64,000 nt of DNA from Dromiciops gliroides (GCF_019393635.1 NC_057863.1:3212334-3276333), one strand, 5' to 3'; numbered from the stretch's first letter, positions 47,901 to 57,616 are shown. Notes: generated from the sequence alone by a model not told the origin. Numbers and translations: made by a program.

Positions 47901-50900
47901 GCTGCCTCGTCACATGAGCCCAGGACAGGGGCGGGGGAGCAGGGGAGGGGGGAAGGGGGGGAATGGAGAGGAGGAGGGAGGGGAGAGGAAAGGGAGAAGG
48001 GGCACAGGACTGGGGGACACAGAACCTGGGTTCAAATGCCCTGCTACTCACCAGCTGTGGCATTCCAAGCTTCAGTTTCCTCTGTAACTCGTTCTCTGAT
48101 TCCCCTATGCCCCCACCCCATGATTAATGTTCTCTTGTGCACCTCCATGAGACACTGAGGGAAAAGCTGCCTTGGCCCACCTTCCCACAGGCCTCTCAAT
48201 GCTTTGCGTGTCCATACCTTGTCCAGGTGGGCTGCAGCAGCACAAGGTTACCGGGGGACGGCCAGACAAGTGGCAGGAATCCCTTTCTCCAAGCCCCTGC
48301 ATCCCTGCTGGAGCCGCCCACCTACCCCCCCCTCCAGGTCATCCACGCCAAGGTGTCCTCGACTAGTTCCTCGGAAGTGTCTTCTATCAACTCTGAGCTG
48401 GAGGTAGGCGGCGCCCAAGCCGGGGGTGGGGGGTGGCAGAGGGGGTTCTTTGGCTCTTGTTTTCGTTCATTGGCCTCAGGGCCCCCTCCCCAGAGTTTCC
48501 CCTCCCATCTGGCTTTGTGCTGAATTGCCCAGAGAACCCGCTCAGCTCTGGGCAACCATTCGGACTACAGCTGGGCCCTGTGGCCTGATCCCAGGCTCTC
48601 TCAGACCTTCTCAGGCTGGGGGACGCCCCCCCCCCCCAATCCAGGGGAGGCCTGGGAGTCCTGCAGAGGAGATCGGCTCCATCTCAGGGTCCAGGCCCCA
48701 GTGGGAACAGGAGCCAAACGAGGAAGCTGCAGCTGAGTCGGGGGGGGGGGGTGGAAGGAGGGAGGGGGTCAGCCAGGGAAGGGGAGGGCTGTGGAGAGGG
48801 GAACCCTTGGGACGATTACTGCAGTCGGCTCATGGAATGTGGGCACAGGTCTGGGGGAGGGGAAGAGACGGGGGACAGGCCCTCTGTCCTGGGGGAGGAC
48901 CAGAGAGCACCACGGGAAAGGGCCTGAGGGTCCCGGTGGAGGGGGCTGAGCCCAGGCCCTTGCTGGGTCACCACCACTGCAGGGGCTCCAGCCCCAGAGG
49001 CTGAGCGTGTCCTGATCCAATAGATGCGCCGCCCGCTGTCCTCTGCTCCAGAGGGAGCTTCGCCCTTGCTTCCAGCCATTGCTGACCAGTCAGCCCTGCC
49101 AGCCCAGTGCTGGCAGGACCAGAGCCTGGGCCACAGACCCTGCTGGGCCGGTCAGCTTCGCCCAAGCCCATGGGTGTGGGTGCCCGGGGGCAGGCTCGGC
49201 CAAACTCCAGGCTTGGCTGGGGAAATCAGAAGCCTCCTGCCTCTGGGGCCCCTGACAAGGCGGACTTTCTGCTGACCAGGGCAAAGGCTGCCCTGTGCTT
49301 TCTCACCCTGGCCTGGGGATGGATGGAAGCCAGCGCCCAGTGACTGCGTGAGGGGGGCAGGAAGGAGCCCCTCTCTCCCTCTGGGGCCTGAGAACGTATT
49401 TGCGGGCAGGGTTTCCGGGAGGAGTCTTTGGCGGGGTTGGCACCCCTCTGTGCAGCTGGGGCAGTCTCCGGCGGGGTGTGGGGGCCAGACCTGCCCCCAG
49501 TCTCTGGTGATATCATGCATGGGGTCTTTAGGTCTCCAAGTGCCCATAGAGCCCGTGTCTGGGCTGTGCGCACGATCAAAGGAGACCAATGGCTTTGCCC
49601 CAGAGTCCAGCATCCTTGGCTCATGGGGACCTTTGAGGTCACCTAGCCTGATGCTTTGTAGACGGGGAAGCTGAGGCCCCGAGAGGCTGGTCCAAGCTTC
49701 CACAGGCAGCTCTCTTGCTGTTCAGGCCCAGCCTAGGTTGGTACCGCTGGCCCCAGAGGCTTCCTCAGGTTTGAGCAGGTGAGGCCCATGCCCTTGACTG
49801 TGCCCTCCCAGGGCCCACGCCTTTGACTGTGCCTTCCAAGCGCCCAAGCAGCTAGAACTGTCGGCCTGGAACAGGATGGAGCTGGCACTGGGTACCAAGG
49901 GGTCAGCACCAACTTTGGTCCCTTCCCTGCAGGAATTTACAGCTTCCTGGAGACCATGAGACCTAGGAAGTGATGCTCGAGTTTGGGAGACAGTAAAGTG
50001 CTTCCCCAGGGAGGAGGCAGAGCCGGCAGGGCCCTCCGTGGGGGGTCACTACTTTGGTACTAATCCTGGCATGGGGAGGTGCTGGGCACAGCCAGAGGAG
50101 CTGTGGGCCCCCTTGCTGGGGGCATCCATCCAAGTGGTCCTCAGGGCAGTCTCTGGCTGGGGACAAGGAACCAGGTGGGCTGGCTCCTGCCCCCCACCTC
50201 CCTTCCCAGAGGTCTCTGGCACTAAGAAGAAAGGACCCCGCCCCACGCCTGGTGCTCTTCCTGGTACTGCAGGGCCTGCCTTATGGTTATCCCTCCTCGG
50301 GTGGCTCAGTGGCCTCTGAATGAAGCCCTCCTGCTGCAGGGTGGGCAGGAGACGAACCCTGGCCTTTAGGTTAAGGTTGGCCCCACCTGGAGTGAGGTAG
50401 TCATTTAGTCCTCCAGGCTCAAGTGAGAATGACCTTAAGTCATCATTCTTACCTGGGGGCAGCAGCCTGGCAGCGGCTGAGCTGGGAGCCACAAGTGCTG
50501 AGTTCCAATCTTACCCCTGACATTAGGACCCGAACATGCCCGAGACGTTGGGAACCTCAGAAGCCCCCTCCCTCCCCGAGTCCGCCTGAGGGGGAGGCAG
50601 GCAGTCTTGCCAATTGCTGGACCCCCACTCATTCCCTGTAGAAATCATGGTGCTTCTCATGAGAGAAACAGTTGAGGAAATGGGGGTGTGTCATTCACCT
50701 GTGGGCTTTACCGAAGATTGACTGCAATGGGTGAGGGATCGGGCGGTCTGAGAGGAGGCCTCTGTGAATGAAGTCTGGGGGAAGCTGCCTTCCATGGAGG
50801 TGGGTGTGGTTCTCGGCTACAGAATGAGGGCCACTGTCCTTACGATACTTAGGCTTCTTTCCACATGGAGATGGGGGGGGGCACATAGTGATAAACTATA

Positions 50901-53900
50901 GGGGGGGCAGCTAGGTGGTGCAGTGGATAGAGCACCAGCCCTGAAGTCAGGAGTACCAGAGTTCAAATCCGGCCTCAGACACTTAACACTTACTAGCTGT
51001 GTGACCCTGGGCAAGTCACTTAACCCCAATTGCTTCACTAAAAAAAAAAAGAAAAAGATAAACTATAGGAAAGTCAATCAACAAACATTTATTAAGTGCC
51101 TGCTGTGTACCAGTCACTGAGACAGAGGCTGCAGATTCCAGGACAAAGGAAGCAATCCCTCCTCAAAAAAGGGCCGAAGTTCTAAAGGTGACACATTATC
51201 CGGTGGGGATTTTGCCACTGAGCAGCTGGGCGACTTTAGAGAAACGACTGAAGCTCTCTGGGCTATCTACAGAATGAAGGGATGGGCCAGGCGTCCTCCT
51301 GGGCTGCTAAGCCCAGCTGGGCTCTGGGAAGCACCAGTAGTATGACCCTTGTCCACTAGTGGGCAGCCTCCCCCCACCAGGGGTTTCAGCTTCCCTGAGG
51401 GCTCACAAAGGCACAGCTTCCTCAGTCTTTCCCCTGAGCTTGGAAGCCCCTTTCTGGTGGGATGCAGGCCCCCAGACCCTCGTCGGGCGGGTGGTCGCTT
51501 CCAAGCTGCAGGTCGGGCTCTCCTGGCTCCACCTGCTTGGGGAAGTTCATGTGTTTTTGCCAATTCCTACCTCGTGGAGCTGGCTGTGAGGTGCCTGAGC
51601 CCACAGTGCCATCCCTGCTGCCTGGAGCCAGGCGTCCTGGCTGGGGACCCCAAGGACCTCCGTTTGGGTCCGTGTGACTCTGGGCAAGTCATTCCCCTCC
51701 AGCTCGGCGCTGTGCTTAGTGGAAGGGAAGGCCCTGGAGGACAGAATCTGGTTTTCATTTGTATCTCCAGCATACAGTAGGCACTTAAATGCTCATCTGT
51801 TGCCAAATCTGGGAGCCCCCCGCCATGGGCCCATTTCTCAGATGCCTCCTCTGGGTGCAGGCTGGAGAGCCCTAAGGTGGTTGTCTCGAGGTCCTCCGTG
51901 CCCTGCTCAGACATTTGGAGGCTTGGCCTGAAACCTCCTTTGGATGCTGGGGAGCTCCGCCTTCCTAGGCGGGTTCTTTGGTCTTTTCTTTTTGGCCCTC
52001 GGTTTCTGATTCTAGAGGCTCCGTCCCACAGTGAATAAATAGCCAAGGAGCTCATTATTATTATTAAAGATGTTTGTGGCTCCTGCTCGGACCCCAGGCT
52101 GCCGGTCACAGTGAATGGTCTTCTCACTCCCTTGCACCCACTTCCCTTGGCTAATCGGTGTGCACCGACCTTGGGCCTCTGAGCTCATGCCCTGCCCTCT
52201 CTCCTTCTCTGCTCTGTGATGGCAGAACTGGTCTAACTCTCTTCTCCATCTCTCTTCTTTCTGCAGCAGAAGTATTGGGAGGCCCTGAACTCGGAGCAGG
52301 TATGGAGACCCGCCCTGTCCCTCTCTTCCTGGTGGCTGACTCCCAGATTTGGGGCCTGTGTTTTCTCAGACCCGGGGGGGGGAATGGGGAAGGCCACATC
52401 CAGTTCTCTGAGTGGAAAGCAAACAAACAGGAAGTCAGTGGGGTCTGGGAGGTGTCCGCTCTCCCTCAGACCCTGTCATGAGAAGGCCCCTTGCATTAAC
52501 CCTTGGAGCAGGCCAGAGGAAGGGTCTCCAAGCTACGAGAAAGCAGCCCACCCATTGTGCAGAAGGCCTATGGGTTGCCACCCCTTTAACCTTGCGTTGA
52601 CCTTAGGGCCCTCTGAAAACCCTCCTTAGTGGTTTGGTCCTGACCTTGACTTAATTGGTGTGGACGACATCCTAGTGAGGAAATTCCCTCCTCGATGTGT
52701 GTCAACTACTTGTCCAACCTAAGTCTTACACTCCTGTCCCCCGATTGCTAAGTGAGGTCACTTGTCCAGGGTCATACCTAGAAGTGTCTAAGGTAAGATT
52801 GGAACCCAGGTCTTGCTGACATAGAGGGTCCAATGGCCCATCTACTGAGTAGCACAGCCACTTTTCAAATGCTTGGACATTCCTTGTTTCTACCTAAGTC
52901 TCTTCCTCTGGGCTGGTGCTTCAGGCCCTTTGCCATCTTGTTTGGGGGGGGAGCAGGGCAGGGTCTCTGACTGGCACTCAGCATAGCTAACACTTGGACA
53001 GGACTCCAGGCACTGTGTGATAATTAATAACTGCCTGGGGCAAAGTACCTTAAAGTGAGCCAAGTGGCTTATGGGCTTCATCTCCCCAAGCCGCCCAGCA
53101 CTCATTCCAATTTAGTCTTAAAATTCTCAGCTCTTGGCGGCCTGACATGAAGGAGAGCTGAGAGCCTGTGTTCGGATCCTGCCTCAGACACTCACTAGCT
53201 CTGTGACCCTGTGTGACCTGGAATCTTTCCCAGCCTCCATTTCCTCCTCTATGAAATGGAGATGTGCATGCAGTGCCTGGGGCTACCCTAGTCTGGGAAG
53301 ATCAAAAGAGTATCCTTGGGAGAGAGTCACACCCAGGCCCAAGAAAGTGTGGAGCTGGGAGGGCTGAGAAGGCTCCCTGGAGGCAGAGGACCTGCCCTGG
53401 GGCAGAGAGGAAAAGACTCGGTTACCTACTCCACAAACATTCCACAAGGGCACATGGGGTGCCAAGCCCTGTGCCAAGATGGGGACACCAAGAAAGGTTA
53501 AAGCCCAGGGCCCTCCTTGAGGGCACCTAAGAGAGAGGGAGCTAGAGGCAGCTAGGTGGCACAGTGGATAAAGCACTGGCCCTGGATTCAGGAGGACCTG
53601 AGTTCAAATCCAGCCTCAGATACTTGACACTTCCTGGGCAAGTCACTTAAGAGGGAGGCAGCTGGACCTCAACGGGCACAGAGTATGTGGAAGGGCCCAT
53701 GAGTCGAGGGGCAGGAACTGGTGGGCGGGGCTCAGAGGCCCCTAAAAGAAGGCAGAAATTCTAAGAGTGGCAGCAAAAGATGGGAGCCATCAGGCAGATA
53801 CAGAAGGGAAGGCTCTCCAGGCAGGGGCAGCTGCCCTGTGCAAGTGCATGGAGGTGGGAGAAAATGGACCATGGTCAGGGAAGTGACCAGGAGTCAACTC

Positions 53901-54883
53901 TGGCTGGAGGTAAATGGTTTGAAGAAAGAAGCACAGGGCACACGATGGTGATATCACCCAGCATTCAGACTCTGAGTGTCACTGTGGAAGGAAAACAGAC
54001 CTTGGAGCCAGGAAGGCCTGGGTTCTGACTGGCTCTGACACCGACTGTGTGACCTCTTGGTGCTCTGGGTGGAGCTCTAAGACTGTGTATTACAGGGGCA
54101 GCTAGGTGGTGCAGTGGATAGAGTACTGGGCCTGGATTCAGGAGGACCTGAATTCAAATCCGGCCTCAGACACTTGACACTTACTAGCTGTGTGACCCTG
54201 AGCAAGTCACTTAACCCCAATTGCCTCACAAAAAAAAAAAAAAAAGACTGTATATTACAGAAAAGGCATCATATTGGTAGAGGGGGTTTCCCCATCCAGG
54301 AGTCCCCTGTACCAATCGCAGGTCGAATCCCTATCCCCAGCACCCAAGCTCATCCTTTGTCTTTGGGGACAATCAGAATGAAGTTTGTTCTGTGCTGGAT
54401 CTAGAATCTGGGGACATGGGCCATGCCAAGCTACTACCTGTATTATTTGGGAGAGTCAGGTCCTCTCCTTCAGGCTTTGTTTCCCTCTCCGTAAAATGGG
54501 AATGTTGGATGATTTTTCAGATCTCTTCTAGCCCCAGAGCTGAGTCTTGGATGACTCGCTGGCAACTCTGGACAGCTCAGCACTTGACTTTGTTTCCCGC
54601 TTTATCAGCTGGAGGAGACAATGACTTTGTGTTCAGATCCTTGGACAGCAACCCTGGAGCTGTGCCCTCTGCCTATGCTTTGGGGTGGTCTGTGGGCAGC
54701 ACCCCCCATTGGTGGTGCCTGGGGGAAGCATGAGAGGGGGGAGCATATGCCTGACGACTGTGTGTCTTCTGCCCATAGTGGGACACTGAGGACATGAATC
54801 TTCTGTGGAACAAAGGCAGCGTGGAGACACCCAGGGCGCCAGCCCAGGAGGGTCCAGCCCACCTCGCAGCTGACGCTCAGTGA
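26014..54883 (+). CDS. TMEM44: TMEM44, transmembrane protein 44 (11 coding exons)
   Basis: Coding exons: 26014-26159, 30045-30171, 34400-34493, 36543-36706, 37397-37483, 41732-41902, 42983-43132, 45684-45788, 48227-48403, 52267-52299, 54779-54883. They join in frame to 452 residues. Seen: about seven hydrophobic spans (29-50, 64-86, 92-115, 136-160, 182-204, 218-237, 246-271), then a hydrophilic tail with conserved blocks NWVPL, RYMELTIE, SSSEVSSINSELEQKYWEAL and NSEQWD. The exon-by-exon match to human TMEM44 (FGLW..WIAAH, VFTG.YLAAI, RIP, SAIVAHD..PEYLLR.PWFL) and the position after LSG1 make the identity firm. The biochemical role is not established; the fifth span (YMLGG..SWTSRIPS) resembles a PQ-loop. 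Start: the ATG at 26014 gives a human-like N-terminus with a strong context. An in-frame ATG at 25966 would add 16 residues. Confidence 0.95.
26169..26189 (+). repeat. 21-base poly-G run beside the TMEM44 exon 1 donor
   Basis: Starts nine bases into intron 1. It could form a G-quadruplex or act as an intronic G-run splicing element (inference). Its exact length is prone to sequencing error. Confidence 0.9.
27286..27408 (+). repeat. GC-rich minisatellite, 17-base unit
   Basis: Repeats of 'ctgggggctgctgggcctgg' type units with a larger duplicated block that includes 'ggtggggggggtgct'. Lies in TMEM44 intron 1. Confidence 0.85.
28066..28211 (+). mobile_element. SINE (subfamily A)
   Basis: Full-length copy with an 11-base A-run, in TMEM44 intron 1. 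Confidence 0.85.
28690..28920 (+). mobile_element. MIR/CORE-SINE-like relic
   Basis: Ordered old-SINE features: 'attatccccgtttttcattt', 'gaagtgacttgcccagggtc', 'gatttgaactgaggcttgcc'. Similar relics occur at about 29462-29715, 37877-38090 and 46720-46925. Confidence 0.6.
29748..29818 (+). repeat. GA-rich purine tract
   Basis: Mixture of gagaga and gagacag units in TMEM44 intron 1. Confidence 0.85.
30045..30171 (+). CDS. TMEM44: TMEM44 exon 2, residues 49-91
   Basis: Encodes CFYLGCCKKSNRDRSVLCV then SLSDALGALLSRQLPIQ, matching the human .LCD..GALLARQL.IQ block. Acceptor CCTCCAG, donor GTAGGT, ends phase 0. Confidence 0.94.
32320..32414. mobile_element. 95-base hAT-like miniature element
   Basis: Ends CAGTGGTGTCAAAC and GTTTGACACCTCTG are inverted repeats matching at 13 of 14 positions. 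The 8-base flanks ttctggtc / ctctagac match at 5 of 8, compatible with an old hAT duplication. Confidence 0.7.
32752..33879 (-). mobile_element. Solo LTR of an endogenous retrovirus
   Basis: On the minus strand it runs from TGTGGAAATTTATTTTG to ATATTTTTTACA, about 1.13 kb, flanked by a perfect 4-base duplication GTAG (32748-32751 and 33880-33883). A minus-strand AATAAA lies at 33071-33076, giving a U5 side of about 320 bases. No internal region remains. Confidence 0.6.
34026..34130 (+). repeat. GT-rich microsatellite
   Basis: Starts cgcgcgcgtgcgtgtg and continues as imperfect (GT)n with TA breaks and G-runs. Confidence 0.9.
34400..34493 (+). CDS. TMEM44: TMEM44 exon 3, residues 92-123
   Basis: Encodes the third span VFTGVYLAAIEVVSLMLLLF and PICGSKIKPKL. 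Acceptor CCCTGCAG, donor GTGAGT. Confidence 0.95.
34838..35070 (-). mobile_element. L1 3' end fragment, minus strand
   Basis: Reverse of the same L1 region as at 4.4-5.2 kb ('ttcagccattccccaatgga', 'ctttgatctctttgggatac'). Confidence 0.75.
35082..35325 (+). mobile_element. Longer tRNA-derived SINE
   Basis: Body 'gtgtgaccctgggcaagtca' followed by 'ggagaaggaaatggcaagcc', 'gccaagaaaaccacatgg' and 'gtcacaaagagtcaggcaca'. It adjoins the L1 fragment. Confidence 0.8.
36543..36706 (+). CDS. TMEM44: TMEM44 exon 4, residues 123-177
   Basis: This exon has no ATG near its start and is easily missed. From GC after TTCTGCAG it reads (G)RCSHQRTRRKLGASLFVLIV, a span ending GWLALA, then RGAQRRLLGSVLQ, which matches RGPQRRLLASLLQ of human TMEM44. 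The donor CAG|GTACCA is weak. Frame and phase fit exons 3 and 5 exactly. Confidence 0.9.
37397..37483 (+). CDS. TMEM44: TMEM44 exon 5, residues 178-206 (PQ-loop-like)
   Basis: Encodes ENTEALGYMLGGIGLIVSW then TSRIPSFSKI. The order Gly-rich helix, Trp, Ser-Arg-Ile-Pro, basic residue resembles a PQ-loop motif with Ser in place of Gln after Pro. Donor GTAAGT. Confidence 0.95.
39120..39277 (-). mobile_element. SINE, minus strand
   Basis: Long T-run then the reversed SINE body. Flanks gagcgcacttttt / gagcacaccttttt are approximate duplications. Confidence 0.85.
39957..40390 (+). repeat. (CTGTCT/CTCT)n pyrimidine tract
   Basis: About 430 bases of tctctgtctct-type units. Long Leu/Ser/Cys open frames here are repeat artefacts. 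Confidence 0.95.
40612..40852 (+). mobile_element. MIR/CORE-SINE-like relic
   Basis: 'tttacatagaactttaaggt', 'cagatgaagaaactgaagca', 'gtgacttgctcagggtcact' in order. A close relative lies at 43918-44158. Confidence 0.65.
41078..41414 (+). repeat. GA-rich purine tract with (GA)n core
   Basis: Units gagacagaga and agagagggaga, ending in an uninterrupted (GA)n of about 58 bases. Complementary in type to the pyrimidine tract at 39957-40390. Confidence 0.95.
41732..41902 (+). CDS. TMEM44: TMEM44 exon 6, residues 207-263
   Basis: Encodes YQGKAFPCLHLWARGFSALA, GFLYTSAIVAHDRQPEYLLR and AVPWFLISLGASTLDLA. It ends at a U12 donor, GTATCCTTTC. Reading through would add SFP and then stop. Confidence 0.95.
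41903..42982 (+). other. TMEM44 intron 6: U12-type GT-AG intron
   Basis: The donor GTATCCTTTC (41903-41912) matches the U12 consensus. The branch site CCTTAAC (42962-42968) is a perfect core match and lies 15 bases before the AG at 42981-42982, with no polypyrimidine tract between. Splicing joins STLDLA to LIFLSCVM, as in human LDLAIIFLSCVM, so the intron cuts the seventh membrane span. It also holds a CT-rich tract (about 42340-42770). Confidence 0.93.
42340..42770 (+). repeat. CT-rich tract in the TMEM44 U12 intron
   Basis: Irregular ctctctcc/ttcctctc sequence, no fixed unit. Confidence 0.85.
42983..43132 (+). CDS. TMEM44: TMEM44 exon 7, residues 264-313
   Basis: Encodes LIFLSCVMQSKMRRVLGLSV, then PPDMQALLTFTEREEDD and EDMEEDK. 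The donor AAG|GTGTCT is weak; reading into the intron would give a protein ending about 32 residues later. Confidence 0.92.
44816..44953 (+). repeat. Compound (TC)n(AC)n microsatellite
   Basis: Interrupted (TC)n followed by about 31 AC units. Confidence 0.95.
45270..45551 (+). mobile_element. Longer tRNA-derived SINE with 13-base duplication
   Basis: Perfect flanks ggaagaaattagg at 45260-45272 and 45552-45564. The head carries a tandem copy of 'agcaccacagtgcacag'. It contains the extra 3' part ('ggagaaggaaatggccaacc', 'gggtcacagagagtcggaca'). Confidence 0.85.
45684..45788 (+). CDS. TMEM44: TMEM44 exon 8, residues 314-348
   Basis: Encodes NSNWVPLHMLPHTKYLQKMA and AIGRYMELTIEHVQE, conserved with human NLDWVPL and RYMELTIE. 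Acceptor CATTCCAAG, donor GTAAGG. Confidence 0.94.
45789..48226 (+). other. TMEM44 intron 8
   Basis: MIR-like relics at about 46720-46925 and 47325-47450, an L2-type tail at 46930-47055 and a G/A-rich patch at 47930-48005. No other feature. Confidence 0.6.
48227..48403 (+). CDS. TMEM44: TMEM44 exon 9, residues 349-407
   Basis: Encodes VGCSSTRLPGDGQTSGR, then PPTYPPLQVIHAKVSS and SSSEVSSINSELE. The Ser/Pro-rich cytosolic tail is a plausible phosphorylation region (inference). Acceptor TTGTCCAG, donor GTAGGC. Confidence 0.94.
48404..52266 (+). other. TMEM44 intron 9
   Basis: Mostly unique GC-rich sequence with one SINE (50901-51056), an L2-type piece beside it (51070-51160) and a tail at 51735-51800. 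Confidence 0.6.
50901..51056 (+). mobile_element. SINE (subfamily A) with 13-base duplication
   Basis: Flanks gataaactatagg at 50890-50902 and 51057-51069. Confidence 0.9.
52267..52299 (+). CDS. TMEM44: TMEM44 exon 10, residues 408-418 (33-base microexon)
   Basis: Encodes QKYWEALNSEQ, identical to human as I recall it. The acceptor is a tandem CAGCAG (NAGNAG), so an isoform lacking Gln408 is possible. Donor GTATGG. The exon length is a multiple of three, so skipping would keep the frame. Confidence 0.9.
53547..53655 (+). mobile_element. SINE (subfamily B), 3'-shortened
   Basis: Head and body present, ends at 'gggcaagtcacttaag' without an A-tail. Confidence 0.8.
54096..54244 (+). mobile_element. 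SINE with target-site duplication
   Basis: Flanks aagactgtgtattacag / aagactgtatattacag differ at one base. It mixes variants of both subfamilies (gatagagta, ttgacac, ccccaattgcctca). Confidence 0.9.
54779..54883 (+). CDS. TMEM44: TMEM44 exon 11, residues 419-452 and stop
   Basis: Encodes WDTEDMNLLWNKGSVETPRA and a short variable end, then TGA. Acceptor CTGCCCATAG. The WD.ED.NL start matches the human tail; after that the sequence diverges. Confidence 0.88.
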   Translation, partial: WDTEDMNLLWNKGSVETPRAPAQEGPAHLAADAQ

Positions 54884-55812
54884 AGCCCTGGGGCCAGCCC
54901 TACTGCTGGGAGGTGCCCTCTGTGGGGGCTTGCACACACTGGCTAGAAATGACCTTCACCAGACCTCACAATGCCCTGAGACTGCCAGTCTTCTGAGAGC
55001 TTTAAGAAGCCAGCAGAGGGCAGGAACAACTGAGGTAAAGACCTCCTGATAGAGAGAGAACTTGCTGAGGTGTCAGCACACAGATGGGAACCAAGCATGG
55101 GCCATGTGGTGGCTGACCAAGACTGTCCTCTCTCTACAAAGAAAGTGAGTACAGAGGCTGGCGTCCTGAAGGGGCTGGGCCCCTTCTCAGGGCTCGGGTC
55201 TTCTTTTGTTCCTTCATTCAAACTGACTGTAATGAATGACCATGTCATGAGCTAAGAGACAGTCTGAACTGAATACGGTGAGGTGAGGACCTTCAACCCA
55301 AGAGGACTGCCAGGCAGAGAAGACTCAAGGAGGTCACAGTCTAATGGAGGCACAGAGATGTTTGTGCCCAGTCTAGGTCATTTCATCGCGATTGTCGCAG
55401 AGAGACGTGAGCCTGTCTCCTCACAAGGGCCTGAGGCTGCCCTGAGACTGCCCCGGATGGAGGCAATAGCTGGGAGTTCCAGGAGCTAACCACCCTCCCT
55501 CCATCGGCCGGCCCCCAAGCTAAGGAAGGGCAGTGCCCACGGGCGGGAGGGTGTGCTTTTCTGTTTTTTACCTGATGTAATTTGAAGCATGTTTGAAATG
55601 CCAGCTAGGGGTGGAAGGGGCCGGGAGTGGTGCCCAAAGGCTTCTTTCAACTAAGCACAAAGGTAGGCCTTCCTGGTTTTCTCTGGAAGGCCACCGAGTC
55701 TCACAGCTGTTTGGGGGTGCCAGCATCCACCTGAACTGCAGTCTGCCTCACACTGGGCTGAACCCGAGGGGCTCAAGTGCTCAATGCCAATAAAGGGGGC
55801 TTCTTAGTAACT
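54884..55812 (+). other. TMEM44 3' untranslated region (inferred)
   Basis: From the stop to just past AATAAA (55789-55794). Unique sequence with no recognised repeat. Confidence 0.6.
55789..55794 (+). terminator. TMEM44 polyadenylation signal AATAAA
   Basis: Canonical signal (atgccAATAAAggggg) with a GT-rich element (ctcgtgtgcagtg) about 25 bases further on. Another AATAAA at 56995 could serve a longer form. Confidence 0.65.
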
Positions 55813-57462
55813 TCTGCTCGTGTGCAGTGACTGCCGTGTGGACAAGGGCGTCCTGGCCCTCGTCTGAGAGAAGGTTCACGTCCTGCCAAGCTGAGGAATG
55901 GAGTCTGGTCCTGGAGCTGGCCTCCTCTGGGCCCAGTGTGGCCGGGTGGGGGCCGGGTGACTGTCCAATCGCAGGCCCGTCTACCAGGGAGACTTGTGTC
56001 CGCACAGCTGTGCCCTGACAGCTCAACATTCCTGCCCACAGCCCAAGTTGGTGCCTCCAGCGGGTTCGAATCCCTCCCCAAGCACCTATAGCAGCTGTGC
56101 TCTCCACTCCCTTGCCTCCTGCTCCCCACTCCCTACATATTTAGGTGGGAAAGAGTGAGTAGGCAAGAGAAGGAGCATTGCAGATCTCATTACATCCTTT
56201 TCCCCCAAACCTGCCATTCTCCTGAACTGTCCTCGAAAGCCATCACTGGTGCCCAGTGGCCAGATACCATGGTTTTTCTCAGCCCTCATCCTTCCAGGAT
56301 CCCCACTACCCTTTGACACGTCTAACCCCTTCCCTCCTCTCTGGGTCACTTCAGATGATTTGTCGCCTGTACAAAAATGTCCCTACATGTGTTGAGGCAG
56401 CCAACTTGGTGTAGCAGGGGAAGGGAGCCCCGGGCCCGAGTCCTGCTGATACCTCCTGGTATCTCAGGACACTCCTTAAGAGGGGCCGTCACTCCCGGAG
56501 AAGGCAAGATCTGCATTGGTCATACTAATTTTCTAACCTATTTTAGCCATTGAAACTATTAACTATTGAAACCAAAAGGTATCAATGGACTTTAAACTCT
56601 CATTTAGAAAAGCCCTTTTATTTATCAAAGTATAAAGATTCATTGCCTTCCAAGGAGTTTGCAAGAACAGCATTGAGGGAGGATGGTGCTCACTGAATTT
56701 CCACAAAGACCTACCTATACCTGGTTGGTGCATAGGATTGAGAAATGGGTATCATTCAGCCAGTGGAGTGAGGCTTCCCTCTGGGTCTTCGGGTCTGGTC
56801 TCTGTGGGTTGTGGCGGCCGTGGAAGCCAAGGACTTCCAAGACTATTATTGAACCATTCTTCCTCAGCAGGGTTAGACCAAGGTTGTCAGAAACCACTGA
56901 TGTGTGTCATTCATGTCACTCTCACCCAAACTGCTGTGACTAATCGTTTGAGCTCAGGATATTTTAGCGAGAACAAGAATGTTTTTGTACTGTGAATAAA
57001 TCAAAATTTTCCACAATATTACTTCATCTCTCTTTCCTCTTTGAAATGTCTGCTTTGTGTAGGTTTGACATTGCACATGACTATTAGGACAGAAGTAGGT
57101 GTGTATAATTTATAAATAAGTAAAGATCCTCGTGTTGTGTGGGCACACTGGAAAAAGTTTTCTGGGGCAGCAGTGGGGAGGCGGGGTACAGTCAAAGCCC
57201 TCTGGAGACAGCGCTGACTTCTCAGAGACCACATGGCTGTGCAGTAGCCCCTCCTTGGATCAAGGACTAGCCAGATTCTTGACCGTAGCCCTGGGCATTC
57301 CCTAAGCCCAAGGGTGACCCCAGAGCCAAACTAGCCCCACCATGCCCACCTCCTTCATTCTGCTAACGTCCCCCCCGCTTCCCTCTGTCTCCCAATTGTT
57401 TATTTCCCTCTCCCCAGGGAGAGCTTTCTAAGCTGTCTTTGGCCATGTAAAAAGTCTGCAGG
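55813..57462. other. Downstream of TMEM44, no gene seen
   Basis: GC-rich to about 56500, then an AT-richer unique block (about 56500-57130) with AATAAA at 56995-57000. It may be an extended TMEM44 3' UTR or a separate non-coding transcript; the sequence alone does not decide. Confidence 0.5.
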
Positions 57463-57611
57463 AGGGGGGCAGATAGGTGGCACAGTGGATAAAGCACTGG
57501 CCTTGGATTCAGGAGGACCTGAGTTCAAATCCAGCCTCAGACACCTGACTCTAGCTGTATGACCTGGGCAAGTCACTTAACCCTCATTGCCCTGTTAAAA
57601 AAAAAAAAAAG
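57463..57611 (+). mobile_element. SINE (subfamily B), first of a tandem pair
   Basis: Head 'ggcagataggtggcacagtg', tail 'cctcattgccctgtt' plus A-run. One duplication (aaaagtctgcagg) flanks the whole pair at about 57449 and 57772. Confidence 0.9.
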
Positions 57612-57616
57612 AAGAC

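Larger units (their letters stand above)
52300..54778 (+). other. TMEM44 intron 10
   Basis: Holds two SINEs and MIR/L2-type scraps (about 52740-52830, 53420-53530). No extra exon is needed. Confidence 0.6.
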
